From positions 1,860,001-1,924,000 of the forward strand of contig CP036526.1 in NCBI GenBank assembly GCA_007741555.1: 64,000 bases of DNA, given 5' to 3'. The DNA comes from Stieleria marina (lineage in GTDB: Bacteria; Planctomycetota; Planctomycetia; Pirellulales; Pirellulaceae). Both the position numbers and the translations under genes were made by a program. Of this stretch, positions 16,963 through 25,415 are shown piece after piece (positions within the stretch are counted from its first letter, which is position 1; the number at the start of each line of letters is the position of its first letter). The notes under the pieces were generated by a model. The model was not told where the DNA came from. It ran no database searches and saw only the letters and a program-made list of their open reading frames with translations.

Positions 16963-17685
16963 TTACTTGGTCGTCTCGACCGCCGGCTGGGTTGCCTGCT
17001 CGACGGGCGAAAACTGACAGCAGGAATCGCCATCCAGACGACAACTGCTAAGTTCGACTTTCTGTCCCAGTGCTTCGGAGAACATTTGTTCTTCCAGCCG
17101 ACACATCGAACGGTCATCAGAAACATCGGTAAGCGTCGGATAGGGGCATGCACCAATATCAAGCACTGGCAACTCGCCCGTTTGGGTAATGTGCGTGATC
17201 ATCTGCCGATTGGTCAACAGATCGGACAATCGCTGCATACGTGTGTTGAATGATTCGCCATCGGATTCGGCAGCGGCAGCACGAACATCAGCGGCGTATT
17301 GCTTGCCAAGACGAGTCGCGATTCCTGCTAACAGATGATCGCGAGCGACTGGGTCATCCAGTTCCAATATCTCTCGCCACATTGCATCCGCCAACGCCGT
17401 GGCATTGGCCCCGACACTGCGGTGGCCCGCGACGGTCAATCGGTATCGAAAAGTCGGACGGCCACGACCGGCCGAGACTTTTTCGCGATCGATCAATCCC
17501 ATCGCCAGCAGTCGCTCGATTCGCTGCCGAATCGCCGTAGCCGTCACGCCCAGCAACTCAGTCAACTCACCCACACCGACTGAATCAGTTTGACCAACAG
17601 TCAATTGACGCATCGCGACCAGCAAATCGCGGTCAATGGACCGGATCTCGTTGGGTTTATTGCAAGTGGTCGGCGGGTTGGTCAT
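16963..17685 (-). CDS. sufR: SufR-type iron-sulfur transcriptional regulator
   Basis: From the ATG at 17685 the protein has 240 residues. A winged-helix N-terminus reads VGELTELLGVTATAIRQRIERLL followed by a GRGRP wing (residues 71-80); only parts are quoted here. Clustered cysteines at 180, 195, 215 and 222-223 match the Fe-S ligand region of SufR, which represses suf genes when it carries its cluster. It is the first gene of the suf operon. Its promoter overlaps a perfect palindrome at 17711-17736, so autoregulation is likely. An upstream in-frame start at 17733 would lie inside that palindrome and is rejected. Confidence 0.88.
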   Translation of the reverse strand: MTNPPTTCNKPNEIRSIDRDLLVAMRQLTVGQTDSVGVGELTELLGVTATAIRQRIERLLAMGLIDREKVSAGRGRPTFRYRLTVAGHRSVGANATALADAMWREILELDDPVARDHLLAGIATRLGKQYAADVRAAAAESDGESFNTRMQRLSDLLTNRQMITHITQTGELPVLDIGACPYPTLTDVSDDRSMCRLEEQMFSEALGQKVELSSCRLDGDSCCQFSPVEQATQPAVETTK

Positions 17686-17692
17686 TAACGTA

Positions 17693-17720
17693 ATAGTAGG
17701 GATGAACCCCTTTTTGACAA
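17693..17720 (-). promoter_or_regulatory. Probable sufR-operon promoter
   Basis: On the minus strand, TTGTCA (17720-17715) is followed after 16 bases by TACTAT (17698-17693). Transcription would start at about 17686, beside the sufR ATG at 17685, which suggests a leaderless or nearly leaderless mRNA. The -35 lies inside one arm of the adjoining palindrome, so a bound repressor would block it. Confidence 0.5.
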
Positions 17721-17736
17721 CGGGTGTTGTCAAAAA
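17711..17736. promoter_or_regulatory. Perfect 11-bp inverted repeat, candidate SufR operator
   Basis: TTTTTGACAAC (17711-17721) and GTTGTCAAAAA (17726-17736) form a perfect palindrome around GGGT, with CCCC and GGGG just outside. The core CAAC-N4-GTTG resembles the CAAC-N6-GTTG site I recall for cyanobacterial SufR, though the spacer is shorter. It overlaps the sufR -35 and faces the divergent dehydrogenase gene. Confidence 0.6.
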
Positions 17737-17916
17737 ACGGGGCTAATGGCGTAACATCCGGCTGTGTTTTGGTTTAGGTGGCAATAAAACTCGGCTCGCG
17801 GCGAATTTCGGCCCCTCACGCAGAGCGTTTTGGGCTGATACATTTCCCTTTGAGAAAAGTCGTCTGCCCGGCGCGAAATGACCAAAACCACCTAAAAAGC
17901 TTCCGACGAGTCCAAA

Positions 17917-19020
17917 ATGAAAGCCGTTGCAGTTACTCCTGGCACTCCCAACAGCGTCCACCTAGAAGACATTCCAGCACCGTCGTTGGATCAAATTGCC
18001 GATGGACTAGGAGTTCTGGTCAAGGTGCTCAAAGTCGGAGTGGACGCGACAGATCGCGAGATCAACGAAGCGCAATATGGCAACGCACCCGAGGGCGATA
18101 AACATCTGGTCATCGGTCATGAGTCGTTTGGCATCGTCGAAGCGGTCGGTGAAAACGTCAAGCGAATCAAACCGGGCGACTACGTCACTGCCACGGTCCG
18201 ACGTCCTGGAAATTCGATCTACGATTTGATCGGTACCAATGACATGACCAGCGAAGAGACGTACTACGAGCGCGGGATCAATCTGCGGCACGGATTTTTG
18301 ACGGAGTACTTCGTCGATGAAGAAGAGTACATCGTCCGTGTTCCCGAAGGCCTAAAGCACTTGCACGTTTTGCAAGAGCCGATGAGCTGTGCGGCCAAAG
18401 CGGTTTACCAAGCCTACGAGGCGCAGCGCCGATTAAAGGTCTGGAGTCCCAAAGTCGCTTATGTGTTGGGCGCCGGACAGATCGGTTTGCTGACGACGTT
18501 GGTTTTGAAATTAAAAGGCTTGGAGGTTTACACGCTCGCTCGCGGCGAAGCACCGAACTTGAAAGCTGAAATCGTCGATGGAATGGAAGCCACCTACGTC
18601 AGCACCAAGGATAAGTCTTTGGCGGCTTTGGTCAAAGAAACCGGCAAACCCGATTTGATCGTCGATGCAACCGGCAGCAGCAAGTTGGCGTTCGAGGCGA
18701 TGGAACACATTGGCCACAACGGAGTGGTCGTCTGGACTGGGATCACCGGTGGTGACAAAAAAACCGAAGTGCCATCGGACAATATCAATCTGAACTGGGT
18801 GCTCGGAAATAAACTTCTGCTCGGCAGCGTCAACGCGAACCGCGGTCACTTTGAGATGGGGATCCGCGACCTGGCGTTGGGTGATGTGATGTACCCCGGC
18901 GTGCTGCAAAAAATCCTGACACACGGCGTCGATGGGTTGGACAACTACGCCGAGATGATGCGGTTGTTGGTCGAAGACAAGAATGCGCTGAAAGTATTTG
19001 TTAACGTGGCCGAAGCGTAA
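17917..19020 (+). CDS. Zinc-dependent glucose 1-dehydrogenase-like medium-chain dehydrogenase
   Basis: This 367-residue medium-chain dehydrogenase/reductase resembles archaeal glucose dehydrogenases, which oxidise glucose or galactose to the lactone with NAD(P). [10 protein letters not shown] puts Asp43 where alcohol dehydrogenases have a zinc-binding Cys, as in Haloferax glucose dehydrogenase. His68-Glu69 in VIGHES and the Glu in [10 protein letters not shown] complete the zinc site. The Rossmann motif is [10 protein letters not shown]. The C-terminal [11 protein letters not shown] is also typical of this group. It is transcribed away from sufR and shares the 231-base region holding the palindrome. 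The exact sugar is unknown. Confidence 0.8.
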   Translation: MKAVAVTPGTPNSVHLEDIPAPSLDQIADGLGVLVKVLKVGVDATDREINEAQYGNAPEGDKHLVIGHESFGIVEAVGENVKRIKPGDYVTATVRRPGNSIYDLIGTNDMTSEETYYERGINLRHGFLTEYFVDEEEYIVRVPEGLKHLHVLQEPMSCAAKAVYQAYEAQRRLKVWSPKVAYVLGAGQIGLLTTLVLKLKGLEVYTLARGEAPNLKAEIVDGMEATYVSTKDKSLAALVKETGKPDLIVDATGSSKLAFEAMEHIGHNGVVVWTGITGGDKKTEVPSDNINLNWVLGNKLLLGSVNANRGHFEMGIRDLALGDVMYPGVLQKILTHGVDGLDNYAEMMRLLVEDKNALKVFVNVAEA

Positions 19021-19056
19021 GTCCAGCGGTAACGGTTACTCGTTCAGATATCAGCT

Positions 19057-19557
19057 GTGCCCCTGCAAAAAAAAATGCCACTGCCAGAAGAGATGACGTT
19101 GCATCCGTCGCCTAAGAAATGGGCGTTTGTGTTCGGCGTCGGCATTTTGTTTTGCTGTGGCGGTGTGCTTTTGGTAATCCAGCAGCCTGGTCTCATGTCC
19201 TGGCTGGTTCTCGCGTTTTTCGGGCTCGTCGCTGCGGTCGGACTCGCTATGATTTTGAGCAGACGGGCTCATTTGACGCTGCATGCGGATCGTTTTGAAC
19301 AATCGGTGTTGGGGCGTCGGTTTCGGTACCAGTGGAACGAAGTGTCGGAATTTTTTGTTTGGAAGCACCAGTACAATTCGCTCGTCTGTTTTGATGTAGC
19401 GAAAGACAAAAGCGTGCTTGGAAGAATGAATCGTGGCCTGTCAGGGGCTTCGGGTTCGCTGTCCGACACCTTTGGAATCGATGCCGAAGATCTTGCCGAG
19501 TTGATGAATCGTTTCCGCGATCGATCCTTGATGCGAAGCGGTGACAAACCTTTTTAG
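19057..19557 (+). CDS. Small membrane protein with a PH-like cytoplasmic domain, function unknown
   Basis: This 166-residue protein has two hydrophobic helices (about residues 23-42 and 47-67). After an RRAH turn comes a soluble beta-rich part, LTLHADRFEQSVLGRRFRYQW, which resembles bacterial PH-like domains found in small membrane proteins; only this family-level resemblance supports the name. An ATG at residue 7 or 13 would be an alternative start. It lies 36 bases after the dehydrogenase gene and 19 before the next small gene, so the three may be one transcript. I do not recognise a specific function. Confidence 0.55.
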   Translation: MPLQKKMPLPEEMTLHPSPKKWAFVFGVGILFCCGGVLLVIQQPGLMSWLVLAFFGLVAAVGLAMILSRRAHLTLHADRFEQSVLGRRFRYQWNEVSEFFVWKHQYNSLVCFDVAKDKSVLGRMNRGLSGASGSLSDTFGIDAEDLAELMNRFRDRSLMRSGDKPF

Positions 19558-19576
19558 TTTTCGACGATGAATTTTT

Positions 19577-19978
19577 ATGCCGTTCAGCAAGTATCTTGCC
19601 GCATTCGTTGATCACCCTTTGTTGGGCGACCGCATGATGCATGTGCTGCAGTTGCTGCCTAGCGAAGTGAAGGACGACTTTGTCACCGATGCCAGATTCC
19701 AAGTAACAGTCGACAACTATCAAATAGGCAAAGGCTGGACTCTGGTGATGGATCTGCCAGGACCAGATGGCAGCGGTAGCCGGTGCGTTGTTTTGAAGCC
19801 CAAGTTGGCTCATTGTGATGAAGCGTTTGCTTGGTACGTGATCGCTCACGAATTTGCGCACGCTTACCTTCGTAATGGCGGATGGCAAGAAATTGCGGAT
19901 CGCGAAGAAGCCGCCGACGCGTTGGCATCGAGCTGGGGTTTTGATCGCCCGAAAACTTTTTCAGGCTGGTTTTCATAG
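19577..19978 (+). CDS. Small zincin-like protein with an HExxH motif
   Basis: This 133-residue protein contains AHEFAHAYLRNGG, with His91, Glu92 and His95 forming the metal-binding and catalytic part of a zinc metallopeptidase motif. Acidic residues near 111-116 (ADREEAADALA) are placed like the third ligand of gluzincin-type families. It has no signal peptide or membrane segment, so it is probably cytoplasmic. The family resembles the small putative peptidases often seen beside regulators, but I cannot name a substrate. The gene follows the PH-like membrane protein after 19 bases. Confidence 0.6.
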   Translation: MPFSKYLAAFVDHPLLGDRMMHVLQLLPSEVKDDFVTDARFQVTVDNYQIGKGWTLVMDLPGPDGSGSRCVVLKPKLAHCDEAFAWYVIAHEFAHAYLRNGGWQEIADREEAADALASSWGFDRPKTFSGWFS

Positions 19979-20004
19979 CTCCGTCGCTGGCGCAATCGAG
20001 CGTG

Positions 20005-21171
20005 TCACTTGGCTGAATTTGCAGTGGTTGATTTTGAAAACGCAGCCAATGGGATTCGCTTGATCTCCGTCGCCGACAGATAAAGGTCTTTCTTTTGCTG
20101 GCCTGCGATGTATCCGGCCAACACATGTGCCTTGGTGAAATGCATTGCGGTGTAGCAGTACCAGCCGTCAGGGTCGTCGCGAAGCACGGCTAGTTTTTGC
20201 CAAGTGCCTGCTTTGTCGGATGATCGGGCCAGGGTCAGTGGGGTTCGCAGTTTTCGCTGCTCAATTGGCAGGTCGTGGTGATCGTTCCAGATCATCAGCA
20301 AGTCGTTCGCGCCAGGAATGCGTTCGATGGATGCCGGCGATTGTGGCGATGCAATGTTGGACGCGGTCATCGGCGTCCATGAATCGCCTTGGTCCGACGA
20401 GAAGGACTGGTACTGCGTTCCTTGGTTGGTTCGGATAAACATCATCAACCGCCCGTCGGGCAACTCCACGACTCCTGGTTCTTGTGCCATGATCCGCTCG
20501 CCCTTCTCGTTCAGGCCTTTTTGCCAGGGACTACCCAGTCGCCAAGTCATGCCGGAATCGTCGGAAATGTAACAAGAGATTTCGCCGCGCCAGTCCGGTT
20601 TCTCCCACGCTGGTCGATGATGCAACGCAGCGGGAACGATCAAACGTCCCGATTGCAATTGGACCACGCGGTCGTTGTTGACGACGAAATAACCAACGTC
20701 GTCTTTGTCCGGGATCAGTCGCGGCTCGCTCCAAGTTTTCGCTTCGTCGGTCGAAAAACGGACAACGGGCCGGCAGTCGGTTAGCGAATTTTTCAGCAAG
20801 TAAAAAAGAGCGATGCGGCCGTCATGCAGTCGCAGAAGTGAAACGGACATCACGTTCATGCCACCATCATTTGGGACAACCAATTCGTCTGTCGTGGACC
20901 AAGTGGCACCACCATCGCTTGATAAACGGCTGACCAAATCCGCAGCATCGTGGTCACTTCCGCCACGAAAACGCGAATACACAAACAAAATTTTGTCATC
21001 CTGCAGTCCTACGAAATCGCCTTCGCTGTTGCGAGGATTGCCTGGTTTCGGCGGCAGACGTAACACAAGTTCAGTATGCGAGGAATCCTGCGCAGTGACG
21101 TTATCCGAAAACGCCGACGTCGCGATCAAAAGAACGCAGCAACCGGCGATGGTCCGAAGGACGACGGGCAT
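20005..21171 (-). CDS. Secreted sialidase-family beta-propeller protein
   Basis: This 388-residue protein opens with a signal peptide (RTIAGCCVLLIATSAFS). It carries five Asp-box-like repeats: SSDGGATW, STDEAKTW, SDDSGMTW, SSDQGDSW and SSDKAGTW. These mark a six-bladed sialidase fold. It lacks a clear RIP arginine motif near the N-terminus (the segment reads RNSEGDFVGLQDDKILFVYSR, given in part), so it may act on a glycan other than sialic acid or be only carbohydrate-binding. It should act in the periplasm or outside the cell. It is transcribed toward the small zincin gene. Confidence 0.75.
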   Translation of the reverse strand: MPVVLRTIAGCCVLLIATSAFSDNVTAQDSSHTELVLRLPPKPGNPRNSEGDFVGLQDDKILFVYSRFRGGSDHDAADLVSRLSSDGGATWSTTDELVVPNDGGMNVMSVSLLRLHDGRIALFYLLKNSLTDCRPVVRFSTDEAKTWSEPRLIPDKDDVGYFVVNNDRVVQLQSGRLIVPAALHHRPAWEKPDWRGEISCYISDDSGMTWRLGSPWQKGLNEKGERIMAQEPGVVELPDGRLMMFIRTNQGTQYQSFSSDQGDSWTPMTASNIASPQSPASIERIPGANDLLMIWNDHHDLPIEQRKLRTPLTLARSSDKAGTWQKLAVLRDDPDGWYCYTAMHFTKAHVLAGYIAGQQKKDLYLSATEIKRIPLAAFSKSTTANSAK

Positions 21172-21238
21172 GATTTAATTCCCATTGGTGGATCGGCAGT
21201 AGAACGACCATTGTAATGTCGGTGAGCGCTGGGTGACT

Positions 21239-21247
21239 TGTTAGAAT
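21239..21247 (+). promoter_or_regulatory. Candidate extended -10 promoter for the WD40 gene
   Basis: TGTTAGAAT forms a TGn-TAGAAT extended -10 element 53 bases before the ATG at 21300. No good -35 is seen. Nearly the same element, TGTTAGACT, lies 47 bases before the ThuA-domain gene. Confidence 0.35.
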
Positions 21248-21299
21248 GACAGGAAAATCTATCGGCTACTATTCGTAACACGATGTTGAAGTTGAAAAC

Positions 21300-23762
21300 A
21301 TGCGTTCTCGATCAATCCGCTTTGTTGCGTTCGTTGGAATGGTGTCGTTTGCATTGGTAGCGGCGTCGCAATCGCAAGAAGTTGCCCGCGTTGACAACTT
21401 AGGTGATCCGCTGCCGTCCCGAGCATTGTTGCGGATGGGAACGGAACGGTTCCGTTCGCCAGGGGTCATCTACGACATGGTGCTGGCCGATAACGACCGT
21501 GTGCTCGTGACGGCTGGAGATTATTTGACGGCTTGGGATGCTGAAACCGGAAAGCAGCTTTGGCGGCAATCGAGCCGGGCGATGGGCAATCGACTGACGA
21601 CGTCTTACGGGGTGCGTTGTATTGACGCGATGCCGGATGGCATGCATGTGGTCACGCAAGGTCCCGGGGGCGACGTTTTGTTCTGGGATGTTCGCACTGG
21701 GAAATCCGAGCCCACGGAAATTCACGCGGCGGCAGACAGTGGTGGCATGTTTGGTGCAGTCTCCGCCATCGATGTGTCATCGGACGGCAAGCTGTTTGCT
21801 GTCGGCAATGGAAGGAAACTCCGGATTCAGAACCGAGCTGGAGAGGCACTGTTCGATATCGAAGAAAATTTTGGCCAACTTGATCCCAATGCCAAGGATG
21901 CTCGAGGTCGTCGGGACCGATTGTTTTTTGGTGGCCCGTTTCACTACGGCATTTTTTCGCCGGACGCGAAAATCCTTGCAAAACACGCGTGCGGCGATCC
22001 GAAAAAGGTTTTCTTGCTCAACGCTGAAACGGGCCAGGCGGAGCAAACGATTCAGTGCAAAGCCAACGCAGTGCGAATGGATTTTTCCCCCGACTCAAAA
22101 CGGATCGCGATCACTCAACGCGATACCTCGATCCGGATGTACGACGTATCCACTGGCGATCTTGTCTGGGAAACCACGCTCGACGTGGATCGTACAACAG
22201 AGACTTATACATCGGCCATCAAGTTCAGCCCCGACGGCAAGCATCTAGCGGTTGCCGAACGCCAGCAACGACTGGTGCTATTGGATGCTCGCAGCGGAAA
22301 GCTGATCGGTTCGTTTCAAGGTCACTCTTGGAATCCTTGGGCGGTCGCGTTTTCGTCCGATAGCACGACGCTGTACTCGTCAGGCTGGGGCGGCATTGTG
22401 CATCGCTGGGACGTGGAGACGTTAGAGCAAATGCCCGTACCAGGCGCCGTACTTGGAACCAGCGTTGTCGCGGCATCGCACGATGGGAAATGGCTCGCTC
22501 ACGTTGATCAAAAAGACATGGTGTACTTGATCGATAAGGCCAGTGGAAAAGAAGTTCGAAAGTGGAAGTCGACTCACGGTGGTTGTGAGACCCTGGCATT
22601 TTCGCATGACGGTCAACTTCTGGCAGGTGGCGGAGCCGGCGACAAAGTGCAAGTGAGCGTCTGGGAGATCGCATCCGGCAAATGCACCAGTCATTGGCTT
22701 TGGCCCAAAGGCAAGGATTCGAATTCGGGAATCCAGGAAATCGAATTCTCTCGTGATGGTCGATTCCTCGCTGCCGCATCGTTCCGCCAAGATGCAGCGT
22801 ACCTCTGGGAGTTGTCGACCGGAAAGCAGGTCGCAAAGCTAAAGCACAAGGATGTCTATGGGCTTTCTTTCACGCCGGCGAGCGACAAGTTGTTGACGGC
22901 AGGGTGGGACAAAAAGGTGCGTTGCTGGGATCTGCCCACCGCCAACGAAGCGACGGCGTTTGAGATTCCCGAGAGCCCCGGAAACGGCGACGAGCGTATG
23001 TATACCGTTGAAGTTGATCCGTCGGGAGAAATGTTTGCGACCACCCAGTTGATGCGGCGGGTACTGTTCTGGAACTTGGACGATTTGATAGAACGCGGCG
23101 GCATTCGCATCGATGGAGGATTTACCTTTGGCTCGTCCTGCTTCTCCCCCGATGGTTTGTGGTTTGCAACGGGCGGCAGCGGCAAAATTCAGATTTGGGA
23201 TCCCTGGTCGGTGGGCAATGACGCGGAAGAGACGATGTTATTTGAGTTCGACGGGCACGAAAAACACGTCTACGACATTCAGTTTTCCGGTGATAACCGC
23301 ACGCTCGTATCCGGCGCCGCCAGCACGTCGCTGCTGTGGAATCTGCGACCCGAAATCACGGTTCGCTCGCTCAGTGAGCATGCCGATTCGTTGGTGCATG
23401 CCAATGGACCCGAGTCGTACACGGCATGGTGGGCGCTGGTCGATGCCGGCGACACTGCGGTGCCGTTGCTTCGTGAGCGTTTGCCAGCGTCGCGCAAACT
23501 CACCAACTTGGGCCGGATGATCAGTGGTTCGGCGGTCGGCGAACGTGACCGACGTCGTGCATTGTTAATGAAGATGGCGGCCAGCAACAAGCGAAGCATG
23601 CGTCTGGGAGTTGCCAAACGCATTGTGTCGGTGCTGTCGCATATCGGCTCGGATTCATCCATCGCTCTGCTGAGGGAACTGGCCAGCCAAGACGACGAAT
23701 TAGGAGATGTTGCAAGCCAGCAGCTTTCTGTTTGGGCGCCGATCGGGCAGGCAAAAAACTGA
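21300..23762 (+). CDS. Secreted WD40-repeat protein with a helical C-terminal domain
   Basis: This 820-residue protein has a signal peptide (residues 1-25) and a long run of WD40 blades from about residue 50 to 690. Typical turns are FSPDGKHLAVAE, FSHDGQLLAGGGAG and FSGDNRTLVSGA, ending in VWEI, LWEL and CWDL strands. The last 120 residues are alpha-helical (TAWWALVDAGDTAVPLLRERL). That layout, propeller plus repeat-like helices, is common in planctomycete exported WD40 proteins. A scaffold or binding role outside the cytoplasm is likely; the partner is unknown. Its TGA overlaps the next start (TGATG), which suggests coupled translation with the DUF3859 gene. Confidence 0.85.
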   Translation: MRSRSIRFVAFVGMVSFALVAASQSQEVARVDNLGDPLPSRALLRMGTERFRSPGVIYDMVLADNDRVLVTAGDYLTAWDAETGKQLWRQSSRAMGNRLTTSYGVRCIDAMPDGMHVVTQGPGGDVLFWDVRTGKSEPTEIHAAADSGGMFGAVSAIDVSSDGKLFAVGNGRKLRIQNRAGEALFDIEENFGQLDPNAKDARGRRDRLFFGGPFHYGIFSPDAKILAKHACGDPKKVFLLNAETGQAEQTIQCKANAVRMDFSPDSKRIAITQRDTSIRMYDVSTGDLVWETTLDVDRTTETYTSAIKFSPDGKHLAVAERQQRLVLLDARSGKLIGSFQGHSWNPWAVAFSSDSTTLYSSGWGGIVHRWDVETLEQMPVPGAVLGTSVVAASHDGKWLAHVDQKDMVYLIDKASGKEVRKWKSTHGGCETLAFSHDGQLLAGGGAGDKVQVSVWEIASGKCTSHWLWPKGKDSNSGIQEIEFSRDGRFLAAASFRQDAAYLWELSTGKQVAKLKHKDVYGLSFTPASDKLLTAGWDKKVRCWDLPTANEATAFEIPESPGNGDERMYTVEVDPSGEMFATTQLMRRVLFWNLDDLIERGGIRIDGGFTFGSSCFSPDGLWFATGGSGKIQIWDPWSVGNDAEETMLFEFDGHEKHVYDIQFSGDNRTLVSGAASTSLLWNLRPEITVRSLSEHADSLVHANGPESYTAWWALVDAGDTAVPLLRERLPASRKLTNLGRMISGSAVGERDRRRALLMKMAASNKRSMRLGVAKRIVSVLSHIGSDSSIALLRELASQDDELGDVASQQLSVWAPIGQAKN

Positions 23763-24160
23763 TGGCAAGACGAAAACCAGAAGTCCGAATGCGATCCTAC
23801 GGTGTTTATTCGAAGTGGGAATCAAGCTCCAAGGAACTGCCGGATTTAGTCGAGGTCACGACGGAGATTCCCGCCGAGATTGACATTGAATTTGGGTTCA
23901 TCGTCAACATCAAGTGGGCCAAGAATAGTGAACTGACATTCTGCATCGATCATCCAGGCATCTTGGACGCGCAGGGGCAACGCCGAAGTGCCTTTGATGG
24001 TGTCGTTTTTGTGAAAACGAATGACTGGCACTTTTTCTTGGGCGATACAATCTGGGAGCCCGTTGCTGACAAGCTTGGGCCATGGCGGCTAACGCTAGAA
24101 TTGGGCGGGAGAACTGTCGCAGAAAAGACCTTCCTTGTACACGAACCAAATACTGATTGA
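23762..24160 (+). CDS. DUF3859-like small protein
   Basis: From the ATG at 23762 this is a 132-residue protein without a signal peptide. Its N-terminal SYGVYSKWESSSKELP and the later DHPGILDAQGQ and WHFFLGDTIWEPV segments fit DUF3859, a small beta-rich domain of unknown function; the family call is from memory. It overlaps the WD40 gene by one base and is followed by a sialidase gene after four bases, so it is almost certainly part of the same transcript. A longer frame starting at 23732 would run inside the WD40 gene. Confidence 0.65.
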   Translation: MARRKPEVRMRSYGVYSKWESSSKELPDLVEVTTEIPAEIDIEFGFIVNIKWAKNSELTFCIDHPGILDAQGQRRSAFDGVVFVKTNDWHFFLGDTIWEPVADKLGPWRLTLELGGRTVAEKTFLVHEPNTD

Positions 24161-24164
24161 TCAA

Positions 24165-25328
24165 ATGAAAATAAGACACTGCTCGGTTGCAATGCTTGCC
24201 GTCTTGTTCGTTGCACTGCCGATTGGTTTGGTAGCAGCACAAGACCCGGCTGCTGGATCGTCCATGACGTCGATCGATGTTTTTACCAGCCAGTCCGATG
24301 GCTACCATTCGTACCGAATACCGGCGATCGTTTCATCCAAGTCGGGAACGCTGCTCGCTTTTTGTGAAGCGAGAAAAGAAAGCAGAAGCGATACCGGCAA
24401 CATTGATTTGGTGCTGCGACGGTCGACCGACAACGGACGAACTTGGTCCGATTCTATTTTGGTTTGGGATGATGGCGACAACACGTGTGGCAACGCGACT
24501 CCCGTCGTCGATCAATCGACGGGCACCATCTGGTTGCCGATGACTTGGAACCTTGGCAGCGACCACGAAGGCAAAATCAAGGCGGGGACCAGCAAGTATC
24601 CTCGCCGTGTTTACATCACGCATTCGACAGACGACGGGCTGACTTGGGCACCGCCTACGGAAATCTCATCAACAGTTCGCAAGGATCACTGGCGCTGGTA
24701 CGCGACGGGTCCGGGCAACGCGATCCAGTTGACTCGCGGCGAACACGCGGGACGCTTGGTGATTCCGGCCAATCATTCCGATCACTCCGATCCAGCCTTT
24801 CATCCTTACCGCAGTCATGTTTTTTGGTCCGATGATCACGGCGCGACGTGGCAACTGGGGGGCGTTCACGAGGACAAAACCAATGAATCGGCAGTCGCCG
24901 AGCGGAGTGACGGTTCGATCTTGCAAGCGATGCGTTCGTATCACCGCACCAACCAACGTGCGATGTCGACCAGCAACGATGGCGGCAAGACGTGGAGTGA
25001 CTTGTACTTGGATGCCCAGCTGGATACACCGGTTTGCCAAGCCAGTTTGATTCGCTACTCGTTTGCCGACGCCCAGGCGAAAGGCAGCAAGAGTCGTTTG
25101 CTATTCGCTAGTCCGAAAGGAAAAAAACGACGCGACATTCATGTCTGGCTTAGCTATGACGAAGGCAAGACATGGCCCATCTCCAAGCAAATCGATTCGG
25201 ATGATTCCGCGTATAGCAATCTGATAGAGCTACCGGACAACCGCATTGGGCTGCTCTATGAAAAAAGTGACTACAAGACCATTACGTTAAAGACGTTTCC
25301 GCTGTCATGGCTGGAATCCAATCGCTAG
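24165..25328 (+). CDS. Exo-alpha-sialidase, GH33-type
   Basis: From the ATG at 24165 the protein has 387 residues with a signal peptide (MLAVLFVALPIGLVAAQ). The sialidase RIP arginine motif is present as YRIPAIV, soon followed by AFCEARKESRSD. Five Asp boxes are visible: STDNGRTW, STDDGLTW, SDDHGATW, SNDGGKTW and SYDEGKTW. Such enzymes release terminal sialic acids from glycans outside the cell. An ATG at 24135 would start inside the preceding gene. There are no sialic-acid uptake or catabolism genes in the window, so the product may be used elsewhere or by other genes. Confidence 0.88.
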   Translation: MKIRHCSVAMLAVLFVALPIGLVAAQDPAAGSSMTSIDVFTSQSDGYHSYRIPAIVSSKSGTLLAFCEARKESRSDTGNIDLVLRRSTDNGRTWSDSILVWDDGDNTCGNATPVVDQSTGTIWLPMTWNLGSDHEGKIKAGTSKYPRRVYITHSTDDGLTWAPPTEISSTVRKDHWRWYATGPGNAIQLTRGEHAGRLVIPANHSDHSDPAFHPYRSHVFWSDDHGATWQLGGVHEDKTNESAVAERSDGSILQAMRSYHRTNQRAMSTSNDGGKTWSDLYLDAQLDTPVCQASLIRYSFADAQAKGSKSRLLFASPKGKKRRDIHVWLSYDEGKTWPISKQIDSDDSAYSNLIELPDNRIGLLYEKSDYKTITLKTFPLSWLESNR

Positions 25329-25415
25329 CGTTGCGTGCTACTAGCCATTTCGAGTATCGAAACCTCCCCCTTCCGATTTTTGCTCCACTACAAACACCGC
25401 TACGAGATTTGAATA

